Assembly: GCF_037572775.1 (NCBI RefSeq)
Contig: NZ_JBBHKA010000001.1
Coordinates: 2,976,001-3,040,000, forward strand
Source: Ramlibacter sp. PS4R-6
Lineage (GTDB): Bacteria; Pseudomonadota; Gammaproteobacteria; Burkholderiales; Burkholderiaceae_C
Length of the DNA stretch: 64,000 nt
Direction of reading: 5' to 3'
Shown: one piece after another, positions 37,554 through 47,172 of the stretch
Numbering within the stretch: the first letter of the stretch is position 1
How the letters are laid out: every line of letters starts with the position of its first letter
The notes under the pieces: model-generated
The model's database searches: none
What the model saw: the letters and a program-made list of their open reading frames with translations, nothing else
What the model was told of the DNA's origin: nothing
Translations under genes and position numbers: made by a program

Positions 37554-37805
37554 TCAACCCCCGGTCACGGGCGGGAAGAAGGCGACCTCGCCGCCTTCGC
37601 GCAGGGCCGCGTCCTCGGCCGTCATCACCTGGTCGGTCGCGATGCGGACAAGCTTGCCGCGCGCCAGGGCCTGCGCGTAGGCACCGCCGCGGGCGATGAG
37701 CTCGTCGCGCAGCGCGCCGACCGTTGCGGCTTTCGTTTCCACGCTCTCGGCGCCCTGCCCCACGGCTTCGCGGATCGAGGCGAAGTACTTCACGGTGACC
37801 TTCAT
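37554..37805 (-). CDS. moaD: Molybdopterin synthase sulfur carrier subunit
   Basis: An 83-aa ubiquitin-like protein. It starts MKVTVKYFASIREAVG and ends FFPPVTGG, with the Gly-Gly tail that is adenylated and thiocarboxylated. Start ATG 37805 overlaps the moeA stop by ATGA. Partner of MoaE encoded immediately downstream. Confidence 0.95.
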   Translation of the reverse strand: MKVTVKYFASIREAVGQGAESVETKAATVGALRDELIARGGAYAQALARGKLVRIATDQVMTAEDAALREGGEVAFFPPVTGG

Positions 37806-39022
37806 GCGAGCAGCTCCGCCAGCGGCAGGAACGACACCGCATCGCCGCGCGCGATCGTGGTGCCCGCCGGGTTGTCGACCAGGCCTTCGGCCCACACGGC
37901 CGACGTGAGCACGCCGGAACTCTGGTTCGGAAACAGTTCGACGCCACCTTCCGCATTGCGGCGCGCGCGCAGGAACTCGCGGCGCTTGTCGGCGCGCGGC
38001 AGGGCGAAGTGCGCCTGCAGCCGGAGGGCCTTGGGCGCGAGCCGCGTCGCGCCCTGCAGCTTCAGCAGGAAGGGCCGCACCAGCAGCAGGAAAGTGACGA
38101 AGCTCGACACCGGGTTGCCCGGCAGCCCGATGAAGTGCGCGTCCTTCACACGGCCGTAGGCGAAGGGCTTGCCGGGCTTCATGGCGATCTGCCACAGGTC
38201 GAGCGTGCCCAGCGACTGCACGGCGGGCTTGATGTGGTCCTCCTCGCCGACGGACACGCCGCCGCTGGTGAGGATCAGGTCGTGCGACTGCGCCGCGCGC
38301 GCGAGCGCATCGACGGTGGCGTCGCGGCGGTCGGGCACGATGCCGAGGTCGCTCACTTCGCAGCCCAGGCGCAGCAGCAAGGCGCGCAGGAAGAAGCGGT
38401 TGCTGTTGTAGATCGCGCCCGGCTTCATGTCGGCCGGTTTCACCGCGCCCGGCATGACGAGCTCGTCACCAGTCGAGAACAGCGCCACACGCGGGCGGCG
38501 CGCAACCTCGAGCCGGTCGCAGCCGATGCTGGCCGCCAGGCCCAGTGACGCCGGGTTGAGCCGTTCGCCCTTGCCCAGCACCACGCTGCCCTGCGTCACG
38601 TCCTCGCCGCTGCGCCGGATCCACTGCCCGCGATCGGGCACGCGCAGGATGCGCACACGCTCGCCGTCGGCCTCGGTGTCTTCCTGCATCACGATCGCGT
38701 CGGCGCCGGGCGGCACCGGGGCGCCGGTGAAGATGCGCGCGGCGGTGCGCGGCTGCAGCGGCTGCGCAGCGCTGCCGGCGGGAATGCGCTGGCTCACCGG
38801 CAGGCTCACGCCTTCGTCGGGGATTTCCTCGATGCGCACGGCATAGCCGTCCATCGAGCTGTTGTCCTGCGGCGGCACCTGCAGGGGCGACACCAGCTCC
38901 TGCGCGAGCACGCGGCCGTCGGCGTCGAAGGTCGACACCTGCTCGCTGCCGGCGAGCGGCTTCGCGTGGTCCAGCAGTTGTGCGAGCGCGTCCTCCAGCG
39001 GACGCAGCGCCGTCCTCTCCAT
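37802..39022 (-). CDS. moeA: Molybdopterin molybdenumtransferase
   Basis: A 406-aa MoeA. Domain order fits: N-terminal linker domain with PPQDNSSMDGYAVR, the PAGSAAQPL loop, the MoCF/MogA-like domain with STGDELV and LTSGGVSVGEED, and the C-terminal beta domain with GLPGNPVSSFVTF. It inserts molybdate into the adenylated pterin. ATG 39022 is taken as the start, but an upstream GTG at 39043 overlaps the mobB stop as GTGA and may be the real one. Confidence 0.93.
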   Translation of the reverse strand: MERTALRPLEDALAQLLDHAKPLAGSEQVSTFDADGRVLAQELVSPLQVPPQDNSSMDGYAVRIEEIPDEGVSLPVSQRIPAGSAAQPLQPRTAARIFTGAPVPPGADAIVMQEDTEADGERVRILRVPDRGQWIRRSGEDVTQGSVVLGKGERLNPASLGLAASIGCDRLEVARRPRVALFSTGDELVMPGAVKPADMKPGAIYNSNRFFLRALLLRLGCEVSDLGIVPDRRDATVDALARAAQSHDLILTSGGVSVGEEDHIKPAVQSLGTLDLWQIAMKPGKPFAYGRVKDAHFIGLPGNPVSSFVTFLLLVRPFLLKLQGATRLAPKALRLQAHFALPRADKRREFLRARRNAEGGVELFPNQSSGVLTSAVWAEGLVDNPAGTTIARGDAVSFLPLAELLA

Positions 39023-39039
39023 GGCTCGCTTCGCAAGCG

Positions 39040-39573
39040 TCACGTGTATTTCTCGGGAACGTATTCGAAACGTTCGCGATTGTCCTCCAGCCACTGCGCG
39101 ACCGCATCGGGGTCGTTCAGGTCGAGGACGGGCCTGAGGGTTTCTTCCGGCAGGCGCCCGGGCGAGTCGGTGGCGATGGCCACGACGAAGTCGTCGTCGG
39201 CGTAGCGCGCGGGCTGGCCGGAATCGGCACGCCACACCTCGATCTTGAGCAGGTTGCTGGACTTGAAGCCCTCGACCAGCACCCAGTCGACGCCGTCCCA
39301 CAGCTCGGCGATGAGCTGGTGCACCGTCATCTGCCCCGGCTGCTCGAACTCGCGCATCAGGGCCAGGCGCTGCGTCGAGGCCACCACCACTTCGAACGCG
39401 CCCGCCTCGCGGTGCCGGTGCGTGTCCTTGCCGGGATGGTCGATGTCGAACTTGTGGTGCGCGTGCTTCACCACGGAAACGCGCTGCCCGCGCATCTTCA
39501 GCGCGGGGATGAGCTTTTCGACCAGCGTGGTCTTGCCCGATCCCGAAAAGCCCGCGAAACCGACAACCTTCAT
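39040..39573 (-). CDS. mobB: Molybdopterin-guanine dinucleotide biosynthesis protein MobB
   Basis: A 177-aa P-loop GTPase with GFSGSGKTTL at residues 8-17, VVKHAHHKFDIDHPGKDTHRH and the LVEGFKSS motif. MobB assists attachment of GMP to the molybdenum cofactor. It lies 7 nt after thrC and just before moeA. Confidence 0.94.
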   Translation of the reverse strand: MKVVGFAGFSGSGKTTLVEKLIPALKMRGQRVSVVKHAHHKFDIDHPGKDTHRHREAGAFEVVVASTQRLALMREFEQPGQMTVHQLIAELWDGVDWVLVEGFKSSNLLKIEVWRADSGQPARYADDDFVVAIATDSPGRLPEETLRPVLDLNDPDAVAQWLEDNRERFEYVPEKYT

Positions 39574-39580
39574 CGGGACC

Positions 39581-40974
39581 TCACGCGCAATGCGCGGCGA
39601 TGTATTCCTGGACCGTCTTCGCGTCGGCCGGCAGCACCGTGACGCGCCGCGGCAGCTTCTCGATGCCCTCGAACTTCGCGGGGCGCTCGGGCTCGCGGCC
39701 CAGCGCCTCGACGATGGTCGCGGCGAACTTGATCGGCAGCGCCGTCTCCAGCACGACCATCGGGATGCCCGGCTGCACGTATTGCCGCGCGACCTTCAGG
39801 CCGTCGGCCGTGTGCGTGTCGATCATGATGCCGAAGCGCTCGTAGGTGTCGCGGATGGTCGCCAGGCGGTCGGCGTGCGTGCTCTTGCCCGAGACGAAGC
39901 CGAATTTCGCGTCGCGCGCCAGTTCGAACTGCCCTTTCGCCGGCAAGTCCTCGGCGAAGAGCTTTTTCACCTTCGCGCCATCGCGGCCCACCAGGTCGAA
40001 CACGAAGCGCTCGAAGTTGCTCGCCTTGCTGATGTCCATCGAGGGGCTGGACGTCTCGTGCGTGTCGGCGCTGCCGCGCACGCGGTACACGCCGGTGCGG
40101 AAGAACTCGTCCAGCACGTCGTTTTCGTTGGTCGCGAGCACGAGCTTGTCGATCGGCAGGCCCATCATGCGCGCCACGTGGCCGGCGCAGATGTTGCCGA
40201 AGTTGCCCGACGGCACGGCGAAGCTCACGCGCTCGCCGTTTGCCTTCGTCGCCTGGAAGTAGCCCGCGAAGTAGTAGACGACCTGCGCCACCAGCCGCGC
40301 CCAGTTGATCGAGTTCACGGTGCCGATGCGGTACTTGCGCTTGAACGCGAGGTCGTTCGACACGGCCTTCACGATGTCCTGGCAGTCGTCGAAGACGCCT
40401 TCGATCGCGAGGTTGTGGATGTTGGCGTCCTGCAGGCTGAACATCTGCGCCTGCTGGAACGGGCTCATGCGGCCGTTGGGCGAGGTCATGAAGACGCGCA
40501 CGCCCTTCTTGCCCTTCATCGCGTACTCGGCGGCGCTGCCGGTGTCTCCGGACGTCGCGCCCAGGATGTTCAGCTCCTCGCCGCGGCGCGCCAGCTCGTA
40601 CTCGAACAGGTTGCCCAGCAGCTGCATCGCCATGTCCTTGAAGGCGAGCGTCGGGCCGTTGGAGAGCGCCTCGAGGTACACGCCCTCTTCCAGCTTCTTG
40701 AGCGGCACGATCTCCTTCGTGCCGAACACGGCGGGCGTGTAGGTCTTCTCGCAGATCCGCTTCAGGTCCGCGGCGGGGATGTCGTCGATGTAGAGCGACA
40801 GGACCTCGAAGGCGAGCTGCGGGTACGAAAGCGGGCGCCACTTCGCGAGCGTGGCCGCATCGACCTTCGGGTAGCTCTCGGGCAGGTACAGGCCGCCGTC
40901 GGGCGCGAGGCCCTCGAGCAGGATCTCGCTGAAATGCTTGCGGTCCGCATGGCCCCGCGTCGAGACGTACAGCA

Positions 40975-40975
<1 letters not shown>
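39581..40975 (-). CDS. thrC: Threonine synthase
   Basis: A 464-aa PLP enzyme of fold type II, long bacterial form. It starts MLYVSTRGHADRKHF; the PLP lysine is in NGPTLAFKDMAMQ (about residue 110) and the phosphate loop is GATSGDTGSAA. It converts O-phospho-L-homoserine to L-threonine. ATG 40975 shares one base with the hom stop (TGATG), so translation is coupled. Confidence 0.95.
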
Positions 40976-42314
<1,339 letters not shown>

Positions 42315-42318
<4 letters not shown>

Positions 42319-43541
42319 TGCGAATGCTTCTTGCGGTAGGTCTCGAGGAACCGGGCGATGCGGCCGATGGCCTCCCTCAGGTCGTCCTCGTGCGGGAGGA
42401 ACACGATGCGGAAATGATCCGGCCGCGGCCAGTTGAAGCCCGTGCCCTGCACGAGCATCACGCGCGTCTCCTGCAGCAGCTCCAGGAAGAACTGGCGGTC
42501 GTCCTGGATCGGGTAGACCTTCGGGTCCAGGCGCGGGAACATGTACAGGGCCGCGCTCGGCTTCACGCACGTCACGCCGGGGATGGCCGTGATCAGCTCG
42601 TAGGCCAGGTCGCGCTGGCGGCGCAGCCGGCCGCCTTCCTTCACGAGGTCGTCGATGCTCTGGTAGCCGCCCAGCGCCGTCTGGATCGCGTACTGGCCCG
42701 GCACGTTGGCGCACAGGCGCATGTTCGTGAGCATGTTCAGGCCTTCGATGTAGTCGGCGGCCATCTTCCTGTCGCCGGTCACGACGACCCAGCCCGCGCG
42801 GTAGCCGCACGAGCGGTAGCTCTTGGACAGCGAATTGAACGTGAGCGTGAGCACGTCGTCCGACAGGCTGGCCATCGGCACGTGCTTCACGTCGTCGTAG
42901 AGCACCTTGTCGTAGACCTCGTCGGCCAGGATCACCAGCCCGTGCCGGCGCGCGATGGCGACGATCTCCTCGAGGAGCTCGCGCGAGTACTGCGCGCCCG
43001 TCGGGTTGTTCGGGTTGATGACGACGATGCCCTTGGTGCGCGGCGTGATCTTCTTGCGGATGTCGTCGAGGTCCGGCATCCAGCCGTTGGCCTCGTCGCA
43101 CATGTAGTGCACGGGCTTGCCGCCCGACAGGCTGGTGCACGCAGTCCACAGCGGGTAGTCGGGCGTGGGCAGGAGCAGCTCGTCGCCGTCGTCGAGCAGT
43201 GCGTTGGTGGCCATGGCGATCAGCTCGCTGGCGCCATTGCCGAGGTAGATGTCGTCCAGCGTGACGCCCTTGATGCCCTGCTTCTGGGTTTCGTGCATCA
43301 CGGCCTTGCGGGCCGAGAAGATGCCCTTGCTGTCCGAGTAGCCCGACGAGGCGGCGAGGTTGCGCGCCATGTCCTGCTGGATCTCCTCGGGGGCATCGAA
43401 GCCGAACACGGCCAGGTTGCCGATGTTCAGCCGGATGATCTTGTGCCCCTCGTCTTCCATGCGACGCGCGGCGTCCATGATGGGACCGCGGATGTCGTAG
43501 AGGACGTTGGCCAGCTTAGCGGATTTGTGGACGGTCTTCAA
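42315..43541 (-). CDS. alaC: Alanine transaminase-type aminotransferase (TTG start)
   Basis: A 408-aa fold-type I PLP aminotransferase of the AlaA/AlaC group. It starts KTVHKSAKLANVLYDIRGPI, with NPNNPTGAQYS, ILADEVYDKV and the PLP lysine in NSLSKSYRSCGYRAGW. The start is a TTG at 43541, set by an AGGAGG-type ribosome site 5-6 nt upstream; no ATG fits the family N-terminus. It forms alanine from pyruvate and glutamate. First gene of alaC-hom-thrC-mobB-moeA-moaD-moaE. Confidence 0.92.
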
Positions 43542-43543
43542 AG

Positions 43544-43551
43544 CCCCTCCT
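43544..43551 (-). promoter_or_regulatory. Strong ribosome-binding site that sets the alaC TTG start
   Basis: On the minus strand AGGAGGGG ends about 2-3 nt before CTTTG, so its AGGAGG core is well spaced from the TTG codon (43541-43539). It is close to full anti-16S complementarity, which offsets the weak initiation codon. Confidence 0.7.
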
Positions 43552-43634
43552 GGAAGGCTTTTACGGGGAGAAAAGTACAATTTGACCATAGTTCCGCTGC
43601 GATTCCCGCAGCGCAACATGCACCGCATTCCCCC

Positions 43635-44042
43635 ATGAAACTCCAGCCCGATTCCTTCGACGTCCAGGCGATCAGCGGCTACGGCCCGGGCTGGGTCGGC
43701 GTCAACGGGGAAAAGATCACGCACAGCGTCATCGTGGCCTCGACGGGCGAGCGCATCGAGTGGAAGGCTTCGCGCTTCGAGGACCTCGGCCCCGAGCACT
43801 TCGAACAGCTCGCGAAAGTGGGCGCGGAAGTGGCGCTTTTCGGCAGTGGCGACCGCATCCGCTTCCCGAAGCCGGTGTGGCTCAAGCCATTGATCGACGC
43901 GCACGTCGGGCTGGAAACCATGGACACCGCGGCGGCCTGCCGGACCTACAACATCCTCGCGCAGGAGGGCCGCCGAGTCGCCGTCGCGCTGCTGCTGGAA
44001 GCCCAGGTGCCTCAGCAGCAAGGGGGTACTGTTTCGGGGTAA
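43635..44042 (+). CDS. Mth938-like domain protein
   Basis: A 135-aa protein of the Mth938/NDUFAF3-like fold: LQPDSFDVQAISGYGPGWVGVNGE, then VALFGSGDRIRFP and the late MDTAAACRTYNILAQEGRRV, the most conserved stretch. Eukaryotic relatives help assemble respiratory complex I; the bacterial role is unknown. Divergent from alaC; the gap contains the stem GCTGCG/CGCAGC at 43596-43612. Confidence 0.9.
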   Translation: MKLQPDSFDVQAISGYGPGWVGVNGEKITHSVIVASTGERIEWKASRFEDLGPEHFEQLAKVGAEVALFGSGDRIRFPKPVWLKPLIDAHVGLETMDTAAACRTYNILAQEGRRVAVALLLEAQVPQQQGGTVSG

Positions 44043-44121
44043 AATCAAATACTCGCCGAAGGGCGAGGCACGTTCCAAAGCCCACCCGCGGGCTGTCCAT
44101 CCAAAAATCGAAGCGAGACCC

Positions 44122-44598
44122 ATGGCGATCGTAGTCAACAAGCCCATCCCCGAGTTCGAAGCCAACGCCACGGGCGGCATCAAGGTCACGAACAGCACCC
44201 ACCTGGGCCAGGTGCTCGTGCTGTACTTCTACCCCAAGGACAACACCCCGGGCTGCACGACCGAGGCCATGCAGTTCCGCGACAAGTACAAGGACTTCGT
44301 GAAGGCCGGCGCCACCGTGTTCGGCGTGTCGCGCGACAACATGAAGTCGCACGAGGACTTCAAGTCCAAGCTCGAGCTGCCCTTCGAGCTGATCGCCGAC
44401 ACCGAAGAGAAGATGTGCCACATGTTCGGCGTGGTCAAGAACAAGATCATGTACGGCAAGAAGGTGAAGGGCATCGAGCGCTCCACCTTCCTGATCGGCG
44501 CCGACGGCATCCTCAAGCAGGAATGGCGCGGCCTGAAGGTGCCGGGCCACGTGGACGAGGTCCTCAAGGCCGTCAAGCTCCTGAAGAAGGCCGCCTGA
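44122..44598 (+). CDS. bcp: Thioredoxin-dependent peroxiredoxin (BCP/PrxQ)
   Basis: A 158-aa PrxQ with peroxidatic Cys45 in NTPGCTTEAMQF. The usual resolving cysteine five residues later is missing (Met50). Cys99 in EEKMCHMFG is the only other candidate, as in the PrxQ subgroup that resolves from a distant helix. It reduces organic and hydrogen peroxides. The 79-nt gap after the Mth938-like gene is free of a clear terminator. Confidence 0.94.
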   Translation: MAIVVNKPIPEFEANATGGIKVTNSTHLGQVLVLYFYPKDNTPGCTTEAMQFRDKYKDFVKAGATVFGVSRDNMKSHEDFKSKLELPFELIADTEEKMCHMFGVVKNKIMYGKKVKGIERSTFLIGADGILKQEWRGLKVPGHVDEVLKAVKLLKKAA

Positions 44599-44649
44599 GG
44601 GCGCTTTCCGTAGGCCTGATGCATTGACACAACAAGGCGCGATCTGACA

Positions 44650-44677
44650 TTGCCGCGCCGGGGCCCCTGTGGATAAT
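44650..44677 (+). promoter_or_regulatory. Promoter of the candidate small RNA
   Basis: TTGCCG (44650-44655), 16-nt spacer, GATAAT (44672-44677). The predicted start is about 44684. Nothing else nearby explains a -10 box this close to consensus in so G+C-rich a gap. Confidence 0.5.
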
Positions 44678-44683
44678 GGCCCC

Positions 44684-44758
44684 ATGCTGTTGATCCAGGC
44701 GCTGCGCGCCGTCACTGCTGTAGTCGATCAAGCCGCCGAGGTCTCCGGGCGGCTTTTT
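44684..44758 (+). ncRNA. Candidate structured small RNA or phoH leader with intrinsic terminator
   Basis: About 75 nt bounded by a promoter and a terminator. An outer stem pairs TTGATC (44690-44695) with GATCAA (44726-44731) and encloses the hairpin GGCGC-TGC-GCGCC (44698-44710). A terminator stem AGCCGCC (44731-44737) with GGCGGCT (44748-44754) then runs into TTTTT. The two outer structures share base 44731, so they could be mutually exclusive, as in an attenuator. It ends 37 nt before phoH. No known RNA family recognised. Confidence 0.5.
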
Positions 44759-44795
44759 CGTTTCTTGGACACCTCGACAGGGAAATCCCACCCCC

Positions 44796-46478
44796 ATGCC
44801 ACTGCCTCCCGCCCCCACGAAGCGCGCCGCCATGCTCCCGCCGCAAGCCTACGATTCACCGGCCCGGCCCTCGCACAAGGCGCGAAAAGCGGAAGGCTCG
44901 CACGACGCGCCGCTGGCTGAGCGGCCCGTCGTCCTGGATTTCGACCCCCGCGGCGGCGCGGGCGGTGGCGAGCCGCACGCCGAGGCGCTGCTGCGCGACG
45001 TGCCCGAAAGCTACGGGGAGGCCCAGACGGCGGTACGCCGTGCCATGCAGCCGGCGAGCAAGCCCGTGCGCAAGGCCGCCAAGCCCACGGGCCCCAAGAA
45101 GCTGTTCGTGCTGGACACCAACGTCCTGATGCACGACCCCATGAGCCTGTTCCGCTTCGAGGAGCACGACATCTTCCTGCCGATGATCGTGCTGGAGGAG
45201 CTGGACGGCCACAAGAAGGGCACGACCGAAGTGGCGCGCAACGCCCGCCAGGCCAGCCGCTCGCTCGATGCGCTGGCGGCCGCCAAGGGCGCCGACATCG
45301 CCTCGGGCCTGAAGCTCGAGTCCACCGGCCACCCGGAAGCGCGCGGCTGCCTGTTCTTCCAGACCCAGGCGCTGGCCCACCACCTGCCGCCCAGCCTGCC
45401 GCAAGGCAAGGCCGACAACCAGATCCTCGGCGTGGTGCAGGCGCTGCGCGAGGTGCACGCCCCGCGCGAAGTGGTGCTGGTGTCCAAGGACATCAACATG
45501 CGCGTCAAGGCGCGCGCGCTGGGCCTGGACACCGACGACTACCAGAACGACAAGACGCTGGACGACGTCGACCTGCTCTATGCCGGCTCGCTCGCCCTGC
45601 CCAACGACTTCTGGGCCAAGCACGGCAAGACGGTGGAAAGCTGGCAGAGCGGCCAGCACACCTTCTACCGGATCACCGGCCCCATCGTGCCGTCGCTGCT
45701 GATCAACCAGTTCGTGTACTTCGAGTCGCCCGGCGAGCCGAGCCTGTACGCGCGCGTCACCGAGATCCGCGGCAAGACCGCGGTGCTCAAGACGCTGAAG
45801 GACTACGGCCACCTGAAGAACGCCGTGTGGGGCGTCACCACGCGCAACCGCGAGCAGAACTTCGCGATGAACCTGCTGATGGACCCGGAAGTGGACTTCG
45901 TGACGCTCACGGGCACCGCCGGCACCGGCAAGACGCTGATGGCGCTGGCCGCCGGCCTGACGCAGGTGCTCGACGACCGCCGCTACACCGAGATCATCAT
46001 GACCCGCGCCACCGTGAGCATGGGCGAGGACATCGGTTTCCTGCCGGGAACGGAAGAGGAGAAGATGGGCCCGTGGATGGGCGCGCTGGACGACAACCTG
46101 GAAGTGCTCGCCAAGACCGACCAGGGCGCCGGCGAATGGGGCCGCGCGGCCACCAACGAGCTGATCCGCAGCCGCATCAAGATCAAGAGCATGAACTTCA
46201 TGCGCGGGCGGACGTTCCTGAACAAGTACGTGATCATCGACGAGGCCCAGAACCTCACGCCCAAGCAGATGAAGGCGCTAATCACGCGTGCCGGCCCGGG
46301 CACCAAGATGATCTGCATGGGCAACCTCGCGCAGATCGACACGCCCTACCTGACGGAAGGCTCCTCGGGCCTGACCTTCGCCGTCGACAAGTTCAAGGGC
46401 TGGCCGCACAGCGGGCACATCACGCTGGCCCGCGGGGAACGCTCGCGATTGGCGGATTTCGCGAGCGAAGTCCTCTAG
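44796..46478 (+). CDS. PhoH family protein with PIN domain (PhoH2-type)
   Basis: A 560-aa protein. A disordered N-terminal 95 residues precede a PIN nuclease domain starting LFVLDTNVLMHDP (acidic Asp in place), with EELDGHKKG and the late VLVSKDINMRVKA. Next is the PhoH RNA helicase-like ATPase with Walker A TGTAGTGKTLMA and Walker B VIIDEAQNLTPKQMK. PhoH2 proteins unwind and cut RNA. It sits behind a candidate small RNA or attenuator. Confidence 0.93.
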   Translation: MPLPPAPTKRAAMLPPQAYDSPARPSHKARKAEGSHDAPLAERPVVLDFDPRGGAGGGEPHAEALLRDVPESYGEAQTAVRRAMQPASKPVRKAAKPTGPKKLFVLDTNVLMHDPMSLFRFEEHDIFLPMIVLEELDGHKKGTTEVARNARQASRSLDALAAAKGADIASGLKLESTGHPEARGCLFFQTQALAHHLPPSLPQGKADNQILGVVQALREVHAPREVVLVSKDINMRVKARALGLDTDDYQNDKTLDDVDLLYAGSLALPNDFWAKHGKTVESWQSGQHTFYRITGPIVPSLLINQFVYFESPGEPSLYARVTEIRGKTAVLKTLKDYGHLKNAVWGVTTRNREQNFAMNLLMDPEVDFVTLTGTAGTGKTLMALAAGLTQVLDDRRYTEIIMTRATVSMGEDIGFLPGTEEEKMGPWMGALDDNLEVLAKTDQGAGEWGRAATNELIRSRIKIKSMNFMRGRTFLNKYVIIDEAQNLTPKQMKALITRAGPGTKMICMGNLAQIDTPYLTEGSSGLTFAVDKFKGWPHSGHITLARGERSRLADFASEVL

Positions 46479-46482
46479 GCGC

Positions 46483-46974
46483 TCAGTTGGCGCCGGTTTC
46501 CGGCGTCGCGGCGGCCTGGGCCACCACGGCCTTGCCGGAGTCGATGTCGCACTTCAGCTGGGGGTGCACCTTCTTCTGCGCGGTGCAGATGGCCCAGAAC
46601 TCGCGCTCGGGCTCGCCCTTCTTCCAGATCGCGTAACCGACGGCCAGGCCGACGATGGGGGCCGCGATGGAGCTGGCGCCGGCCAGCACCAGCAGGTTGT
46701 TCGCCGCCGCGCCCCAGCCGCCCGCTTCGATGCTCTGCATCATGGGCCGGCCTTCTTCCTGCGGGAGGGACTTGGCATGCTGGACCATCATGATGCGCAG
46801 GGGCACCGTCGCCCAGCCGAGCGGGTTCAGTTCGCCGATGCCCGGGGCCGACAGGGCCAGGCCCGTGCTCACGGCGTCGGCGGTGATGCCGCTGTAGGCT
46901 TCCACTTCACCGGCTTGCGCTTGGGAAGCGACTGCGAGGGAGATCAGCGCCGCGGCGCCCAGCTTCTTGAACAT
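46483..46974 (-). CDS. Exported/membrane protein of unknown function
   Basis: A 163-aa protein with a signal peptide (KKLGAAALISLAVASQAQA, cleavage near 20) and two hydrophobic segments at roughly 83-110 (NNLLVLAGASSIAAPIVGLAVGY region). Two cysteines near the C-terminus (WAICTAQKK, LKCDID) could form a disulfide. ATG 46974 is set by AAGGAC. No family recognised. Convergent with phoH, 4 nt apart. Confidence 0.78.
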   Translation of the reverse strand: MFKKLGAAALISLAVASQAQAGEVEAYSGITADAVSTGLALSAPGIGELNPLGWATVPLRIMMVQHAKSLPQEEGRPMMQSIEAGGWGAAANNLLVLAGASSIAAPIVGLAVGYAIWKKGEPEREFWAICTAQKKVHPQLKCDIDSGKAVVAQAAATPETGAN

Positions 46975-47038
46975 GTCCTTGCTCCTTGCGAAAGTGACCG
47001 TGTTGCGATGGATGAAGTCTGGGTTTCGCAAGGACCCC

Positions 47039-47107
47039 CGCCTTAGGGCGATGGCTCGCCGCCACTAGGTGAAAGAGCCGGGGGGCTTAGGGGGCGTGCC
47101 TAAGGCG
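47039..47107. repeat. Long inverted repeat in the divergent gap before the MBL ribonuclease
   Basis: CGCCTTAGG (47039-47047) pairs with CCTAAGGCG (47099-47107). Inside, GGCTC and GAGCC can form an inner stem, and a further CTTAGGGGGCG echoes the arm. It lies between an exported-protein gene and the FNR-like site at 47126. Role unknown; a regulatory site or mRNA structure is possible. Confidence 0.4.
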
Positions 47108-47125
47108 AATGGCCTGCACGCGCGC

Positions 47126-47139
47126 GTGACGTGGATCAA
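47126..47139. promoter_or_regulatory. Possible FNR-type site before the MBL ribonuclease gene
   Basis: GTGACGTGGATCAA: the second half-site ATCAA is perfect and the first is one or two bases off TTGAT. Its centre lies only about 41 nt from the start codon, so a normal activation position would imply a leaderless message. Weaker than the sites at 50611 and 62348. Confidence 0.35.
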
Positions 47140-47172
47140 ATGGGCCGCACGCGCACGGCCGCACAGTGGGGC

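Noticed and set aside
44669-44920. Small open frame across the region before phoH
   Set aside because: It runs through the terminator hairpin and into phoH in another frame. The promoter, stems and terminator explain the DNA better as RNA.
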